A stretch of 64,000 nt of DNA from AP-15 sp963701815 (GCA_963701815.1 CAVPBN010000029.1:20887-84886), one strand, 5' to 3'; numbered from the stretch's first letter, positions 37,965 through 47,776 are shown. Numbers and translations: made by a program. The notes: generated by a model from the sequence alone, not told the origin.

Positions 37965-40013
37965 TCATTCCTCGTCGGGGACCCCGGTTTCGAGCTCCTC
38001 GAGCCAGACCGCAGCGCTCGCATCGGACGGCGCGCGCCAATCGCCGCGCGGCGACAACGACCCGCCGGAGGAGATTTTCGGGCCGTTGGGCAGCGCCGAC
38101 CGCTTGAACTGGCTCAGCTGAAAAAAGCGCATCAAAAAGATCCGCAGCCAGCTCTTGATCTCGGCCAGCGCATAGGCGCGACGCGACGCCTCCGGCGTAT
38201 TGGCCGGCCAAGTTCCGCGATCGGGATCGGCCCAGGCGTTCCATGACAGATAGGCGACCTTGGACGGGCTGAAGCCGTAGCGCGTCGTGTAATAGAGGTT
38301 GAAATCCTGTAGCGCATAGGGTCCGACGATGCTCTCGGTCGATTGGATCGCACCATCGGCGCCGGCCGGCACCAGCTCCGGCGAAATCTCGGTCGCCAGG
38401 ATGTCGTAAAGGATATCGGCGGCCCCTTTCCCCAAGTCGCCCGAAGCCGCGGCAAACCGGATCAAGTGCTGGATCAGCGTCTTGGCGACCGAGCCGTTGG
38501 GGTTGTAATGCGACATCTGGTCGCCGACGCCATAGGTGCACCAGCCCAGCCCCAGCTCGGACAGGTCGCCGGTCCCGACCACCAGACCGCCATGATGGTT
38601 CGCCAGCCGAAATAGATAATCGGTGCGCAACCCCGCCTGGACATTCTCGAAAGTCACGTCGTAGCGGGCCTCGCCAGTCGCAGCGGCATGGCCGATATCG
38701 CGCAGCATCTGTCGCGCCATCGGGCGGATATCGATCTCGGCGCCGCTGACGCCGAGGGCCCGCATCAGCCGCCAGGCGTTCGCCTTGGTCCGCTCGCCGG
38801 TGGCAAAACCCGGCAAGGTATAGGCGAGGATATCGGTGCGCGGCAGACCGAGCCGGTCCATCGCCCGCGCCGAGACGATCAATGCCTGCGTCGAATCGAG
38901 CCCGCCGGAAACGCCGATCACCAGCCTTTTGAGCCCGGTCGCGGACAGCCGCTGCGCCAGACCTTGCACCTGGATGTTGTAGGCTTCGTAACAATTGTCG
39001 TCGAGCATCGCCGGGTCGGCGGGCACATACGGGAAGCGCTCGACTGCCCGACGCAGCGGCAGCTTTCCCTGCGGTTCGGGAAAGTCCGAACCGATCGTGC
39101 GGAAGGTTGCCGCGCCCGCCGCCGCCCGCTCGCAATCGCCAAAGGTGTTGGTGCGCATCCGTTCCTGCCGGATACGGCCGAGGTCGACATCGGCGACCGC
39201 CATTTCCGGTCCCGCGGCAAATCGTTCGGTCTCGGCGAGCCCGTCGCCCAACTCGAAGATGCCGGCCTGGCCGTCCCAGGCGAGATCGGTCGTCGACTCG
39301 CCGGCGCCCGCCGCAGAATAGGCATAGGCGGCAATGCAGCGCGCCGATTGCGAGGCGCACAGCAGCCGCCGCATCCGGGCTTTGCCGATCGTGATGTTGC
39401 TGGCCGAAAGATTGAGCAGGATCTCGGCGCCGGCCGTTGCCGCCCGAGAACTCGGCGGCTGCGGCACCCAAAGGTCCTCGCAGATCTCGACATGGAAGGT
39501 AAACCCCGCCTTGCCCTCGGCGGCAAACAGCAGATCGCTGCCGAAGGCGTATGGTCGGCCGGAGATCCCGATCGACTGCCCGGCAACGCCTTCGCCCGAG
39601 GCGAAATGCCGGCGCTCGTAGAATTCGCGGTAATTCGGGAGATACGTTTTCGGGACGACTCCCAGCAGCCGACCGCGATGGACAACCAGGGCGCAGTTAT
39701 AGAGACGCCCGCGGCAACGCAGCGGCGCGCCGACGGCAAAGATCGGAAACAGATCCACACTCGCCGCGATCAGCCGATCGACCTGGCGCTCGACCGCGTC
39801 GAGCACGGCATCCTGAAAGAGAAGATCGTCGATCGCATAAGCCGACAAACACAATTCGGGAAATACCATCAGTCCGACGCACGCGTCATGTCCGGCAGTC
39901 AGCAGCGACAGCACGTTGTCGGCGTTGCGTTGCGGCTCGCCGATTGCGACCCGCGGCACGCAGGCGCCGACGCGGACGAATTGATGCCGGTACGGGGAGA
40001 AGAAAGAGGACAT
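37965..40013 (-). CDS. nadE: Glutamine-dependent NAD(+) synthetase
   Basis: Last step of NAD synthesis, amidating deamido-NAD. The N-terminal nitrilase-type glutaminase domain has Glu in MVFPELCLSAY, Lys in VPKTYLPNY and Cys in HVEICEDLWVP. The C-terminal synthetase domain has the pyrophosphatase loop VIGVSGGLDSTQALI and GTGDLSELGLGWCTYG. About 682 residues from the ATG at 40013 (MSSFFSPYRHQF); an ATG 13 codons upstream is possible. Full length with no missing catalytic residue. This large form fits organisms that use glutamine directly. Confidence 0.95.
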   Translation of the reverse strand: MSSFFSPYRHQFVRVGACVPRVAIGEPQRNADNVLSLLTAGHDACVGLMVFPELCLSAYAIDDLLFQDAVLDAVERQVDRLIAASVDLFPIFAVGAPLRCRGRLYNCALVVHRGRLLGVVPKTYLPNYREFYERRHFASGEGVAGQSIGISGRPYAFGSDLLFAAEGKAGFTFHVEICEDLWVPQPPSSRAATAGAEILLNLSASNITIGKARMRRLLCASQSARCIAAYAYSAAGAGESTTDLAWDGQAGIFELGDGLAETERFAAGPEMAVADVDLGRIRQERMRTNTFGDCERAAAGAATFRTIGSDFPEPQGKLPLRRAVERFPYVPADPAMLDDNCYEAYNIQVQGLAQRLSATGLKRLVIGVSGGLDSTQALIVSARAMDRLGLPRTDILAYTLPGFATGERTKANAWRLMRALGVSGAEIDIRPMARQMLRDIGHAAATGEARYDVTFENVQAGLRTDYLFRLANHHGGLVVGTGDLSELGLGWCTYGVGDQMSHYNPNGSVAKTLIQHLIRFAAASGDLGKGAADILYDILATEISPELVPAGADGAIQSTESIVGPYALQDFNLYYTTRYGFSPSKVAYLSWNAWADPDRGTWPANTPEASRRAYALAEIKSWLRIFLMRFFQLSQFKRSALPNGPKISSGGSLSPRGDWRAPSDASAAVWLEELETGVPDEE

Positions 40014-40087
40014 CGATGACTGGCGCTCGCGCGATCGGCTGATCGTCATCAATCTGGGCAGTCGACGCGGTTACGGTAAGAGGCGGC

Positions 40088-40708
40088 TCAGGGACCCTTT
40101 CGGCCCGATCTCACCAGCGCCCAGACCGCTCCGGCGATGCCGAACAGCGTCAGCCCGCCAAAAATCAGCAATGCCGCATTGGCCGATCCGATCAGATGCT
40201 CGCCGGCATTCCCGACCGCGTCGCCGACAAACAGCAGCATCGGCGCCCACACGATCGCCGAGGCGATGTTGGCGATCCAGAAACGATCGGGCGGCATCCG
40301 CAGGATGCCGGCGGCAAGCGGGATCACGGCGCGCACCGGGCCGAAGAACCGGCCGATGAAGACGCTCTTGCCGCCGTGCCTGTCAAAAAACCGGATGCCG
40401 CTCGGCAACAGATCGGGGTGGCGCGAGAGCGGCCAGAGCCGGGCGATACCGGCGCCAAAGCGGCGGCCGATCCAGTACGAGACCGAATCGCCCAAGACGG
40501 CGCCGAGGACCGCCCCGGCCAGCACCGGCAGATACGGCAAGGTGCCGGCCGACATCAAGGCGCCGGCCGCAATCAACAACGAGGTGCCGGGGAACAGCAG
40601 GCTGACAAAGGCGAACGACTCGCCGAACGAGGTCACGAACATGACCGCCACCGCCCAGCCCGAATGTGCGGCAATGAAGGCCAGAGTCGGTTGAACGAGG
40701 TCTTCCAT
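40088..40708 (-). CDS. DedA-family membrane protein
   Basis: A 206-residue integral membrane protein of the DedA/VTT family, which includes lipid scramblase- and flippase-like proteins needed for envelope homeostasis. Conserved signs are VTSFGESFAFVSLLFPGTSL (acidic residue and reentrant loop) and the FIGRFFGPVRAVIPLAAGI motif with essential arginines. Four to five membrane segments. It ends 75 bases upstream of the nadE start on the same strand and could share a transcript. Confidence 0.88.
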   Translation of the reverse strand: MEDLVQPTLAFIAAHSGWAVAVMFVTSFGESFAFVSLLFPGTSLLIAAGALMSAGTLPYLPVLAGAVLGAVLGDSVSYWIGRRFGAGIARLWPLSRHPDLLPSGIRFFDRHGGKSVFIGRFFGPVRAVIPLAAGILRMPPDRFWIANIASAIVWAPMLLFVGDAVGNAGEHLIGSANAALLIFGGLTLFGIAGAVWALVRSGRKGP

Positions 40709-40982
40709 GGCCTCTTCGCTCTAAAGGCGGTCGCGGGCGCTGCCGCGGCGGCGTCGGGCCAGCATAGTCCGCGGTCCTTACTCCGGCCTGAGCGGCCGAC
40801 GCGCGTTGGGCCGCAAGCTTTGCCGCCGTTGCGCCGCCGCGGCAAGATCGGCCATCGGTGCGGGCTGACCGGTGCGCGCATCCGGTCTATAGTTCAACGG
40901 AACCAGGGGCTGGGAGACGGCAGAAAACCGACAAAATCGAGGGCCCGGCCGAAGGTCCCGCTCGATTTGACGGGAGGATCCG

Positions 40983-42770
40983 ATGTTTTGGGTGGTCGTG
41001 GCGCTGTTGTATCTTGTCCTGGCCGCCGTCGCACCCAGCATTCTCGGCCTCTTTGTCAGTCGGACCCGGCCGGACTTCCGCAGCTTGTCGCTGCTGCTGC
41101 GGGTGCTGTTCGTGGCGATCGCGCTGCTCTGTCTCGCCGCAACCTCCTATGTACACGTCGAATCCGATGAAATCGCGGTGCTGAACAAGATTTACGGCAC
41201 TACCTCGCTGCCCGGCGAGCACATTATAGCGACGAACGGGGAAAAGGGCCCGCAAGCCGAGATTTTGACCCCGGGCTGGCATCCCTGGTTTCTCGTCAAC
41301 GTGATCTATCAGGTCGAAACCAGAAAGGTGGTGTATATTCCCTCGGGCAAATACGGGTTTCTGAGCGCCAAGGACGGCGCCCCGCTTCAGCCCGATCAGT
41401 ATCTGGCCGACGCCTTTCCGGCAGGGCATGAGTTGGACATGCTCGACGCCGAATATTTCCTCACGCATCAGGGACAGCGGGGACCGCAGACGACGATCCT
41501 GACGCCGGGGAATTATCGCCTCAACACCTATCTTTGGGACGTCGACATTCGGGATGCGGTCGATGTGGCCAAGGGTTTCGTCGGCGTCGTCAAATCGAAT
41601 GTCGTGGCGGCGGTGCAATTCGGCAATCTGGTGGCGGCAAAACCGACCTCCTGCCGGCAAAAGACCGTGTTCACCAATTCGAGCGGCGAAGCGGTCATCA
41701 CCAATCAAAGAAAAGGCGACGAGGGAATTCTGACCGCGATCCTCGTCCCGGTCGGCTGCATCGGCGTCTGGGAAAAGGCGCTGCAACCCGGCCGCTATTA
41801 CGTCAACGAGGCGGCATATAAGGTGACGATGATCAGTACCAGGGTGCAGACCTGGGAATTCAAGGGCGGCTACAAGCGGCGCTACATCGATCTCAGCCTC
41901 GATCAGGCCGGCAATCTGACGCAAACGCAACGCTCGCAGGATGTTCCGGTGCCGCCGGGTGCGGCCGACCCGGCGATCACGCCCTTTGTCGAGGGCTGGC
42001 AGGTGCCGCTCGAACTCAGGGTCCTCGCCCAGGTCACTCCCGACAACGCGCCCTTTGTCGTCGCCGCGGTCGGCGGGCTTCACGAAATCGAAAACAACAT
42101 CATGGTCCCGACCATCCGTTCGATCGTGCGCAACGTGGTCGGGGCCACCGGGCGCCATGTCCTGGATCTCGCCGACAATCGCGCGACCCTCGAGCGCGCC
42201 GTCGAGGACGCGATCCGGCCCGAGGGATTGCGCGCCGGGATCGTCATCAAGGAGGTCAAGTTCGGCGACGTGGCGTTGCCGCCCGAGCTGTTGATCTCGC
42301 GGCTGCGCCAGCAATTGGCCGATCAGCTCCAGCTGACCTACCAGCAGGAGCAGAAGGCCCAGTCGCAGCGGATCGAAACCGAAAAAGCGCGCGCGACCGC
42401 CGAGCAGCAGCACCAGCTCGTCGAGGCGCTGATCGGCGTCCAGGTCGCCGCGCAGAACAAGGATGCGGCCAAGCTGCGCGGCGAGGGCCAGAAGCTCGAG
42501 CTCGAAGAGATTGCCCAGGGGCAAAGGGCGCAGGCCGACGTTCTCGGCCAGGACCGGGTGCTGACGATCAACCTCGTTCAGCAATTCCTCAAAGCCGTCC
42601 AGGAAAAACCCGAAATCGTCTCGCTGATCGGGCGGCTGGTGCCGCAGACGGTGGTGTCGACCGGCGGTCAGGGCACGGGTCTCGACAGCGCCGCGGCGAT
42701 TTTCGGCGCCTTGCTGAAGAACGGCGCCGCCGCCGTGCCGGCGTCGGCCGAACCCGGAATCAAGAAATAA
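40983..42770 (+). CDS. SPFH/Band 7 (flotillin-like) membrane protein
   Basis: A 595-residue protein with two N-terminal membrane segments (VVVALLYLVLAAVAPSILGL and VLFVAIALLCLAATSYVHVE), then a long PHB/SPFH region (ESDEIAVLNKIYG, ENNIMVPTIRSIVRNVVG) and a coiled coil rich in Gln/Glu/Ala (about 450-530), a layout like flotillin or HflK-type scaffold proteins. The SPFH region appears split by a long insertion (roughly 130-270). A strong GGGAGGA precedes the ATG. It lies 24 bases before the GST gene. Role probably in membrane organisation; the exact subfamily is not clear to me. Confidence 0.85.
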   Translation: MFWVVVALLYLVLAAVAPSILGLFVSRTRPDFRSLSLLLRVLFVAIALLCLAATSYVHVESDEIAVLNKIYGTTSLPGEHIIATNGEKGPQAEILTPGWHPWFLVNVIYQVETRKVVYIPSGKYGFLSAKDGAPLQPDQYLADAFPAGHELDMLDAEYFLTHQGQRGPQTTILTPGNYRLNTYLWDVDIRDAVDVAKGFVGVVKSNVVAAVQFGNLVAAKPTSCRQKTVFTNSSGEAVITNQRKGDEGILTAILVPVGCIGVWEKALQPGRYYVNEAAYKVTMISTRVQTWEFKGGYKRRYIDLSLDQAGNLTQTQRSQDVPVPPGAADPAITPFVEGWQVPLELRVLAQVTPDNAPFVVAAVGGLHEIENNIMVPTIRSIVRNVVGATGRHVLDLADNRATLERAVEDAIRPEGLRAGIVIKEVKFGDVALPPELLISRLRQQLADQLQLTYQQEQKAQSQRIETEKARATAEQQHQLVEALIGVQVAAQNKDAAKLRGEGQKLELEEIAQGQRAQADVLGQDRVLTINLVQQFLKAVQEKPEIVSLIGRLVPQTVVSTGGQGTGLDSAAAIFGALLKNGAAAVPASAEPGIKK

Positions 42771-42794
42771 ACGGATCTGCGAGAAAGGATCAAG

Positions 42795-43430
42795 ATGGCC
42801 CACCCGATCGTCTACGGCCCGGCCGGCAGCAGCCATGTTTGGAGCGCCCGGCTGGCGCTCGCCGAAAAGGGCGTGACGCACGAACTGGTCGAGGTGCCGT
42901 TCGGCGCGCTCGACCAGGAGCCGCATCTGTCGCGGCAGCCTTTCGCCAAGGTCCCGGCCTTTGAGCATGACGATTTCGCGCTCTACGAGACGCAGGCGAT
43001 CATGCGTTATGTCGACGAGCGCTTTCCGGGGGCGCCGCTGCAGCCCGAAGACGTACACGAATGGTCGCGGATGAACCAGATCATCGGCATCGTCGACGCC
43101 TATGCGTGGCCGAGCATCGCTGCGACGATCCTTTACAACCGAATGCTGGTGCCGCGCCTGGGCGGCACTCCCGACGAAGCAGCGATCGCCGCCGCGCTGC
43201 CGCGGGCGCGTCTTTGCCTCGGCGAGATCGCCCGGCTGATGGCGGATCACCGGTTTCTCGCCGGCGACCGCGTCAGCCTCGCCGACCTGATGGCGATCCC
43301 GCTGCTCCATTATTTCGCCAACGTGCCCGACGGCCGCGGGCCCTTGGCCGAACACCCCAAATTGCAGGACTGGATGCGCCACATGGAGGGCCGGCAGAGC
43401 TTCCAGGTAACAAAGCCGCCGGGTCGGTGA
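42795..43430 (+). CDS. Glutathione S-transferase family protein
   Basis: A 211-residue GST with an N-terminal thioredoxin fold (IVYGPAGSSHVWSARLALAE; the Ser pair could be catalytic), the cis-Pro region FAKVPAFEHDDFALYETQAI with the glutathione-binding E-T pair, and a helical C-terminal domain (FLAGDRVSLADLMAIPLLHY). It resembles the phi/theta-like bacterial GSTs. It is preceded by GAGAAAGGA and follows the SPFH gene closely, so they may be co-transcribed. Substrate unknown. Confidence 0.88.
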   Translation: MAHPIVYGPAGSSHVWSARLALAEKGVTHELVEVPFGALDQEPHLSRQPFAKVPAFEHDDFALYETQAIMRYVDERFPGAPLQPEDVHEWSRMNQIIGIVDAYAWPSIAATILYNRMLVPRLGGTPDEAAIAAALPRARLCLGEIARLMADHRFLAGDRVSLADLMAIPLLHYFANVPDGRGPLAEHPKLQDWMRHMEGRQSFQVTKPPGR

Positions 43431-43535
43431 TGCCGTTCTGGTTCTTCGCCGCCATTTATCGAGCGGCTTTGGCAACGGGAACCCGGTAGCCGGTGTTGGA
43501 CGGTCAACTCCGCCTCGCCGAGGATTTCGTCGATT

Positions 43536-44448
43536 TTATTTGGTCGTGAGCTGGCTCATCCGGGCTTCGCGGGCGGAGATCGCCTGGTCGCGTTCGACCA
43601 GCAGGCGGGCGCGCTCGACGACCGGCACGTCGATCATCTTGCCGTCGACGGTGACGGCGCCCACCCCTTCGCTCAGCGCCTTCTCGTAGGCCGCCAGCAC
43701 GCGGCGGGCGTGGTCGACTTCTTCCGGGCCCGGGCGGAACTCCTCGTTGAGGATCGCAACCTGGCTCGGATGGATGACCGAGGCGCCGATAAAGCCGAAC
43801 CGGCGCGAGCGGCGGATCGTCTGGCGGAAGCCGTCGAGATCGTGAAACTCGGCGATCGAGCCGATAAAGCCGAGCGGCATGATGCCGGCGGCGCGGGCGG
43901 CGAACACCGCCGTCTGCTTCGGCATCGTCAACGCCTCGGGCTCGGCCATGATGCCGGCCGAGGTGGCGAAATCCTCGGCGCCCAGGGTGAGCGCGCAGAG
44001 CCGCGGATGGGCGCGGGCGATCTCGGCCAAGCGAAAAAACGCCGCCGCGGTCTCGACCATGGCGATGAGACGCGTCGCGCCCGGCATCATGCCGCGCTCG
44101 GCCTCGACCTCGTCCACCACCTCGGCGGCCATGCCGCACATGGTCGGCGCTGTCGGTTTTGGGCAAGGCCAGCGCCTGCACGCCCGGCCCGACCGCCGCC
44201 TCGATATCGCGCACCGCGAGGCGCCATGGCCGGTTGATGCGGACGACGACATCCGCACCGCCGCGCGCGACGATAGCGGCGGCTTGCGGCACCAGCGTGC
44301 GGGCGCGCTCTTTCTCGGAGGCGGCGATGCTGTCTTCGAGATCGAGGATGATCGCATCGGCGCCGCGCCGCGCCGCCCCCTCGACAAAGCGGGGCACCGT
44401 CACCGGCACAAACAAGAGCGAGCGCCACACCGGCAGGCCGAGATTCAT
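43536..44448 (-). CDS. HpcH/HpaI aldolase/citrate lyase (CitE-like), frame broken near 44135-44145
   Basis: CoA-ester lyase of the CitE/malyl-CoA lyase type (TIM barrel). The first frame covers RSLLFVPVTVPRFVEGAARR and DAIILDLEDSIAASEKERA; after LPKTDSADH a surplus base moves the rest to another frame (MAAEVVDEVEAERGMM, ARLCALTLGAEDFATSAGI-like region, SVIHPSQVAILNEEF). The metal-binding Glu and Asp (DLED, LGAEDF) and the active-site Arg region are present. Length about 303 residues is normal once repaired. It overlaps the CaiB gene upstream by four bases, giving an operon SDR-CaiB-CitE likely for breakdown of a CoA-activated acid. Confidence 0.88.
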
Positions 44449-45705
44449 CGCCGCTCTCCCAAAGCAATCACGCCATCGCGGGCGAGACCGTCGAGCGCGG
44501 CGCGGTCGAGACCGAGCCCGCCCAGGATCTCGGCGGTATGCTCGCCCAGGGCCGGCGCCGGGCGGCGCAGGCGGCCGGGCGTTTCGGAAAGCCGGGGAAT
44601 GACATTGTGCATCGGCAGCAATCCCATCTCGTCATCGGCCAGGTCGACCAGGATCTCGCGGGCGATCACATGCGGATCGGCCATGAACTGGTCGATGTCG
44701 TAGACCGGCGCCGCGGTGACTTCGGCCCGCTCGAAGACGTCCATGTTTTCGGCAAGCGTGCGCGCGCCGATGAAGGCGACGATCGGCGCCTCGCACGCCG
44801 AGGCGTTGTCTGACCCGGTCGCTGTTGGTGCGAAACCGCGGATCGGCGATCATGTCCGCCCGGCCGATCGCCCGGAACAGCCGTTCGGCCATCGCCTGGA
44901 TCGAGGCGGAGATGCCGATGTAGCGCCCGTCCCTGGTGCGAAAGACGTTGCGCGGCGAGGTCGTCTCCGACCGGCTGCCGGTGCGCTCGCGGACTTCGCC
45001 GGTCAGGCGGTAGATCGCCGCCTCGGTGGCGATGAACGAAAACAGCGGATCGAGCAACGGCAAATCGATGATCTGTCCCTTGCCGCCCTTGAGCTCGACC
45101 TCGCGGCGGGCGACCAGCACCGCCATCGCGCCGTAGAGCCCGGCCACCATGTCCGCCAAGGCCGTCGGCGGCAAGGCCGGCTCGCGATCGGGAAAGCCGG
45201 TTCGGGCGGCGTAGCCCGACATGCTCTCGATCAATGTGCCGAAACCCGGCCGGTCGCGATAGGGACCGTCCTGCCCCCAGCCGGACACCCGCAGGATGAC
45301 CAGGCCAGGGTTGCGAGGGTGCAGGATCTCCGGGCCGAGGCCCATCGCCTCGAGCGTGCCGGGGCGGAAATTCTCGATCAGCACCTGCGCTCCGGCGATC
45401 AGATCGGCCAGCAATTCGCGCCCGCGCGGGTCTTTGAGGTTCAGCGCCACGCTCTTCTTGTTGCGCGAATAGACCTTCCAATGAACGCTGATGCCGTTCG
45501 TCTGCCAGGCGCGCAGCGGGTCGCCGCGCCTGGGGTCCTCGATTTTGATGACTTCGGCGCCGAAATCGGCGAGCTGCAGGCTGACCATGTTGCCGGATAC
45601 CAGGCGCGACATGTCGACGACCCGCACGCCGTCGAGCGGGCACCGGGCTCGGGGTTCGAACGGCTTTTCGGGGATGCCGATCGGCATGGCCGGCTCAAAA
45701 GGCAT
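44445..45705 (-). CDS. CaiB/BaiF-family CoA-transferase, frame broken near 44803-44808
   Basis: Class III CoA transferase of about 419 residues after repair. The N-terminal part has LDGVRVVDMSRLVSGNMVS and the conserved VIKIEDPRRGDPLR; the catalytic Asp is in PPTALADMVAGLYGAMAVL. The first frame ends at PRFRTNSDRVR and the continuation NASACEAPIVAFIGARTLAE and MDVFERAEVTAAPVYDIDQF lies in the next frame, joined by dropping one base. It overlaps the SDR gene by about ten bases and the CitE-like gene by four, so the three are one operon. Confidence 0.9.
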
Positions 45706-46459
45706 AGCGGCGCAGGCCGCCGTCGACCGGGATCACGGCGCCGGTGATGTAATGCGCCAGCGGCGAGGCCAAAAATACCGCCAGCGCGGCGAGGTCTTCG
45801 GGTTCGCCGTAGGCGCCGGCCGGGATCTCGGCCGCGGCGTGGCTTTTGCGGTATTCCTCGGGATAATTGCGGCGGATCTGCTCGCTCATGATGCGCCCGG
45901 GCGGGATCGAATTGACCGTGATGCCGAATTTTCCGACCTCGCGAGACAGCCCCTTGGCCCAGGCGTGGACCGCCGCCTTGGCCGAGAATGCCGCATTCAA
46001 CCCCTCGGGCTCCGACTTCCCGGAGATGTTGATGATCCGGCCCCAGCGGCGCGCGATCATCTGCGGCAACAGCGCATGAGCGAGCTGGCGCTGGCGGGTG
46101 AAATTGAGCGTCATCGCCTCCTCCCACTTCTCCTCCGCCGCATCGACCGGCAAGGGGCGGCTGCCGCCGGCGCAATTCACCAGGATGTCGACATGGCCGA
46201 GCCCGGCAACAGCCGCGTCGCGCAACCGTCTCGCCGCGTCCTCGACCATGATGTCCTGGGCGATCAACACCGGGCGCGGCCCCTGCCCGCGCTCTATCTG
46301 TTCGGCAAGCTCGTCGAGGAGAGGGCGGCGGCGCGCCGCCGCGGCGACCTTGACGCCCTCGGCGGCGAGCCCCCGAGCGATCGCGCGGCCGATCCCCATG
46401 CTCGCCCCGGTGACGAGCGCGGTCTTGCCGACAAGCTGAAGATCCATTGTCGCCCCCAT
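45695..46459 (-). CDS. SDR-family oxidoreductase lacking the catalytic tyrosine
   Basis: A 254-residue SDR with the cofactor motif TGASMGIGRAIA and NCAGGSRPL, and a C-terminal GAVIPVDGGL. The active site reads SGKSEPEGLNAAFSAKAAVH: the Lys is kept but the position four residues before it, normally Tyr, is Ala. Such Tyr-less SDRs are known as a divergent branch, and their chemistry may differ or be lost. Start taken at the ATG at 46459; a second ATG at 46447 has GGGGG upstream and may be the real one. First gene of the operon with the CoA transferase and CitE-like lyase. Confidence 0.87.
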   Translation of the reverse strand: MGATMDLQLVGKTALVTGASMGIGRAIARGLAAEGVKVAAAARRRPLLDELAEQIERGQGPRPVLIAQDIMVEDAARRLRDAAVAGLGHVDILVNCAGGSRPLPVDAAEEKWEEAMTLNFTRQRQLAHALLPQMIARRWGRIINISGKSEPEGLNAAFSAKAAVHAWAKGLSREVGKFGITVNSIPPGRIMSEQIRRNYPEEYRKSHAAAEIPAGAYGEPEDLAALAVFLASPLAHYITGAVIPVDGGLRRYAF

Positions 46460-47017
46460 CTCAAACCCGCCTGCGCAGGTGAAGGTCTCTCGCTCGGCAG
46501 CGCAAGCCGAAAACGCCGGCCGAGGACCGCGCGAGACCGCGCTGCCCGCCGAAACGCAGACGCCAAGTCTCTCGCCGGCCGCTGCGAACCGGCTCGCGCT
46601 TCGGGTTTGCCGAACACTTTATCAGCGCCTCGTGCAAGACGGACCAACCGATCGACGACAGATCCCGCGCGCGTCCGCTTCCTATTCGAACAAACCGGAA
46701 ATTTGCGGAAAGATCCCGGCGCGCGACTGCGCCGCGATCCCGTTTCCGCAACGACGCAACACGCCGCCGGGGATGCGCGGCGGTCCGCCTGCCTCAAAAT
46801 CTCGCAGAATCCCATAGCGCGACTCTGCATGGACTGTCGTTGGCGCATCGATTAGCTATCACAGGCCAAGGGCGATCTATTTGCTACGTTAGGTTGTCAG
46901 AGAGATCTGCAGGACTACGAATGTTGACTCTCTGATAACGATATGTTAACTATCTGAGATAATGGTTAACTACGCTGACACCGGTTTAGATTGCCGAACG
47001 TTCCCCTGGAGGCTCTG
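46460..47017. other. Intergenic region upstream of ctrA
   Basis: About 560 bases between the divergent SDR operon and ctrA. The left 400 bases hold only short open frames without ribosome-binding sites and I see no gene. The right 150 bases are AT-rich and hold the ctrA regulatory elements listed separately. Confidence 0.6.
46924..46970 (+). promoter_or_regulatory. ctrA promoter region: GANTC site and two GTTAAC palindromes
   Basis: TTGACTC at 46924-46930 combines a -35-like TTGACT with a GANTC methylation site. GTTAAC occurs at 46945-46950 and 46965-46970, exactly 20 bases (two helical turns) apart; the second, read on the minus strand, is part of TTAACCAT, which resembles a CtrA half-site. 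In Caulobacter the ctrA promoters respond to GANTC methylation and to CtrA itself, so autoregulation is a fair inference. The -10 is not clear. Confidence 0.5.
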
Positions 47018-47776
47018 ATGCGCGTGCTTCTTGTCGAGGATGACTCATCCACCGCCGCCAGCATCAAGATGATGCTCAAGAAAGAGAATTTCATATGCGA
47101 CACGACCGATCTCGGCGAGGACGGGCTGGAGATCGGCAAGCTCTACGACTACGACATCATCCTGCTCGATCTGATGCTGCCGGATATCGACGGGTACGAG
47201 GTGTTGCGCAGGCTGCGTTCCGCGCGCGTCCACACGCCGATCCTGATCCTTTCCGGCCTCGCCGAACTTTCTCACAAACTCAAGGGCTTAGGGTTCGGCG
47301 CAGACGATTTTCTGACAAAGCCGTTCGATCGGCGTGAGCTGATCGCGCGGATTCAGGCGATCGTGCGCCGCTCCAAGGGTCATTCGGAATCGGTCATCCG
47401 CACCGGCAAGCTGATCGTCAATCTCGACACCCGCGTTGTCGAGGTGGACGATCGACCGCTGCACCTGACCGGCAAGGAATACGGCATCCTCGAACTGCTC
47501 AGCCTGCGCAAGGGCACGACTTTGACCAAGGAGATGTTCCTGAACCATCTCTATGGCGGGATGGACGAGCCCGAGCTCAAGATCATCGACGTCTTCATCT
47601 GCAAGCTGCGCAAGAAACTGGCGCAGGCCACCGGCGGAAAACATTACATCGAAACCGTCTGGGGCCGCGGATATGTATTGCGCGACCCGCTCGAAGCCGC
47701 CGTCGCTGCACCCGTCCCGGCGCCGGAGACGGCCCCGCCCGACGTCCGATCGCATCACGGTACTGCGGCAGCCTAA
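47018..47776 (+). CDS. ctrA: Cell-cycle response regulator CtrA
   Basis: Master transcription regulator of the alphaproteobacterial cell cycle. Starting at the ATG at 47018 (with CTGGAGG before it), the receiver domain has D8/D9, the phospho-acceptor D51 (DYDIILLDLMLPD), and K near 104 (FLTKPFDRRE). The winged-helix domain carries the near-invariant block TGKEYGILELLSLRKGTTLT and IDVFICKLRKKLAQATGG. After the usual end (GRGYVLRDP) there is an extension of about 25 residues, rich in Pro/Ala, ending in three Ala. In Caulobacter a C-terminal Ala-Ala acts as a ClpXP degradation signal. The 3' end overlaps the convergent chpT gene by four bases. Confidence 0.97.
   Translation: MRVLLVEDDSSTAASIKMMLKKENFICDTTDLGEDGLEIGKLYDYDIILLDLMLPDIDGYEVLRRLRSARVHTPILILSGLAELSHKLKGLGFGADDFLTKPFDRRELIARIQAIVRRSKGHSESVIRTGKLIVNLDTRVVEVDDRPLHLTGKEYGILELLSLRKGTTLTKEMFLNHLYGGMDEPELKIIDVFICKLRKKLAQATGGKHYIETVWGRGYVLRDPLEAAVAAPVPAPETAPPDVRSHHGTAAA

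Noticed and set aside
40887..43475. 862-residue minus-strand frame opposite the SPFH and GST genes
   Set aside because: Both plus-strand genes have clear domains and ribosome-binding sites; the antisense frame has none.
46479..46817. Frames in the gap between the SDR operon and ctrA
   Set aside because: Short, no ribosome-binding site, compositional shadows on both strands.
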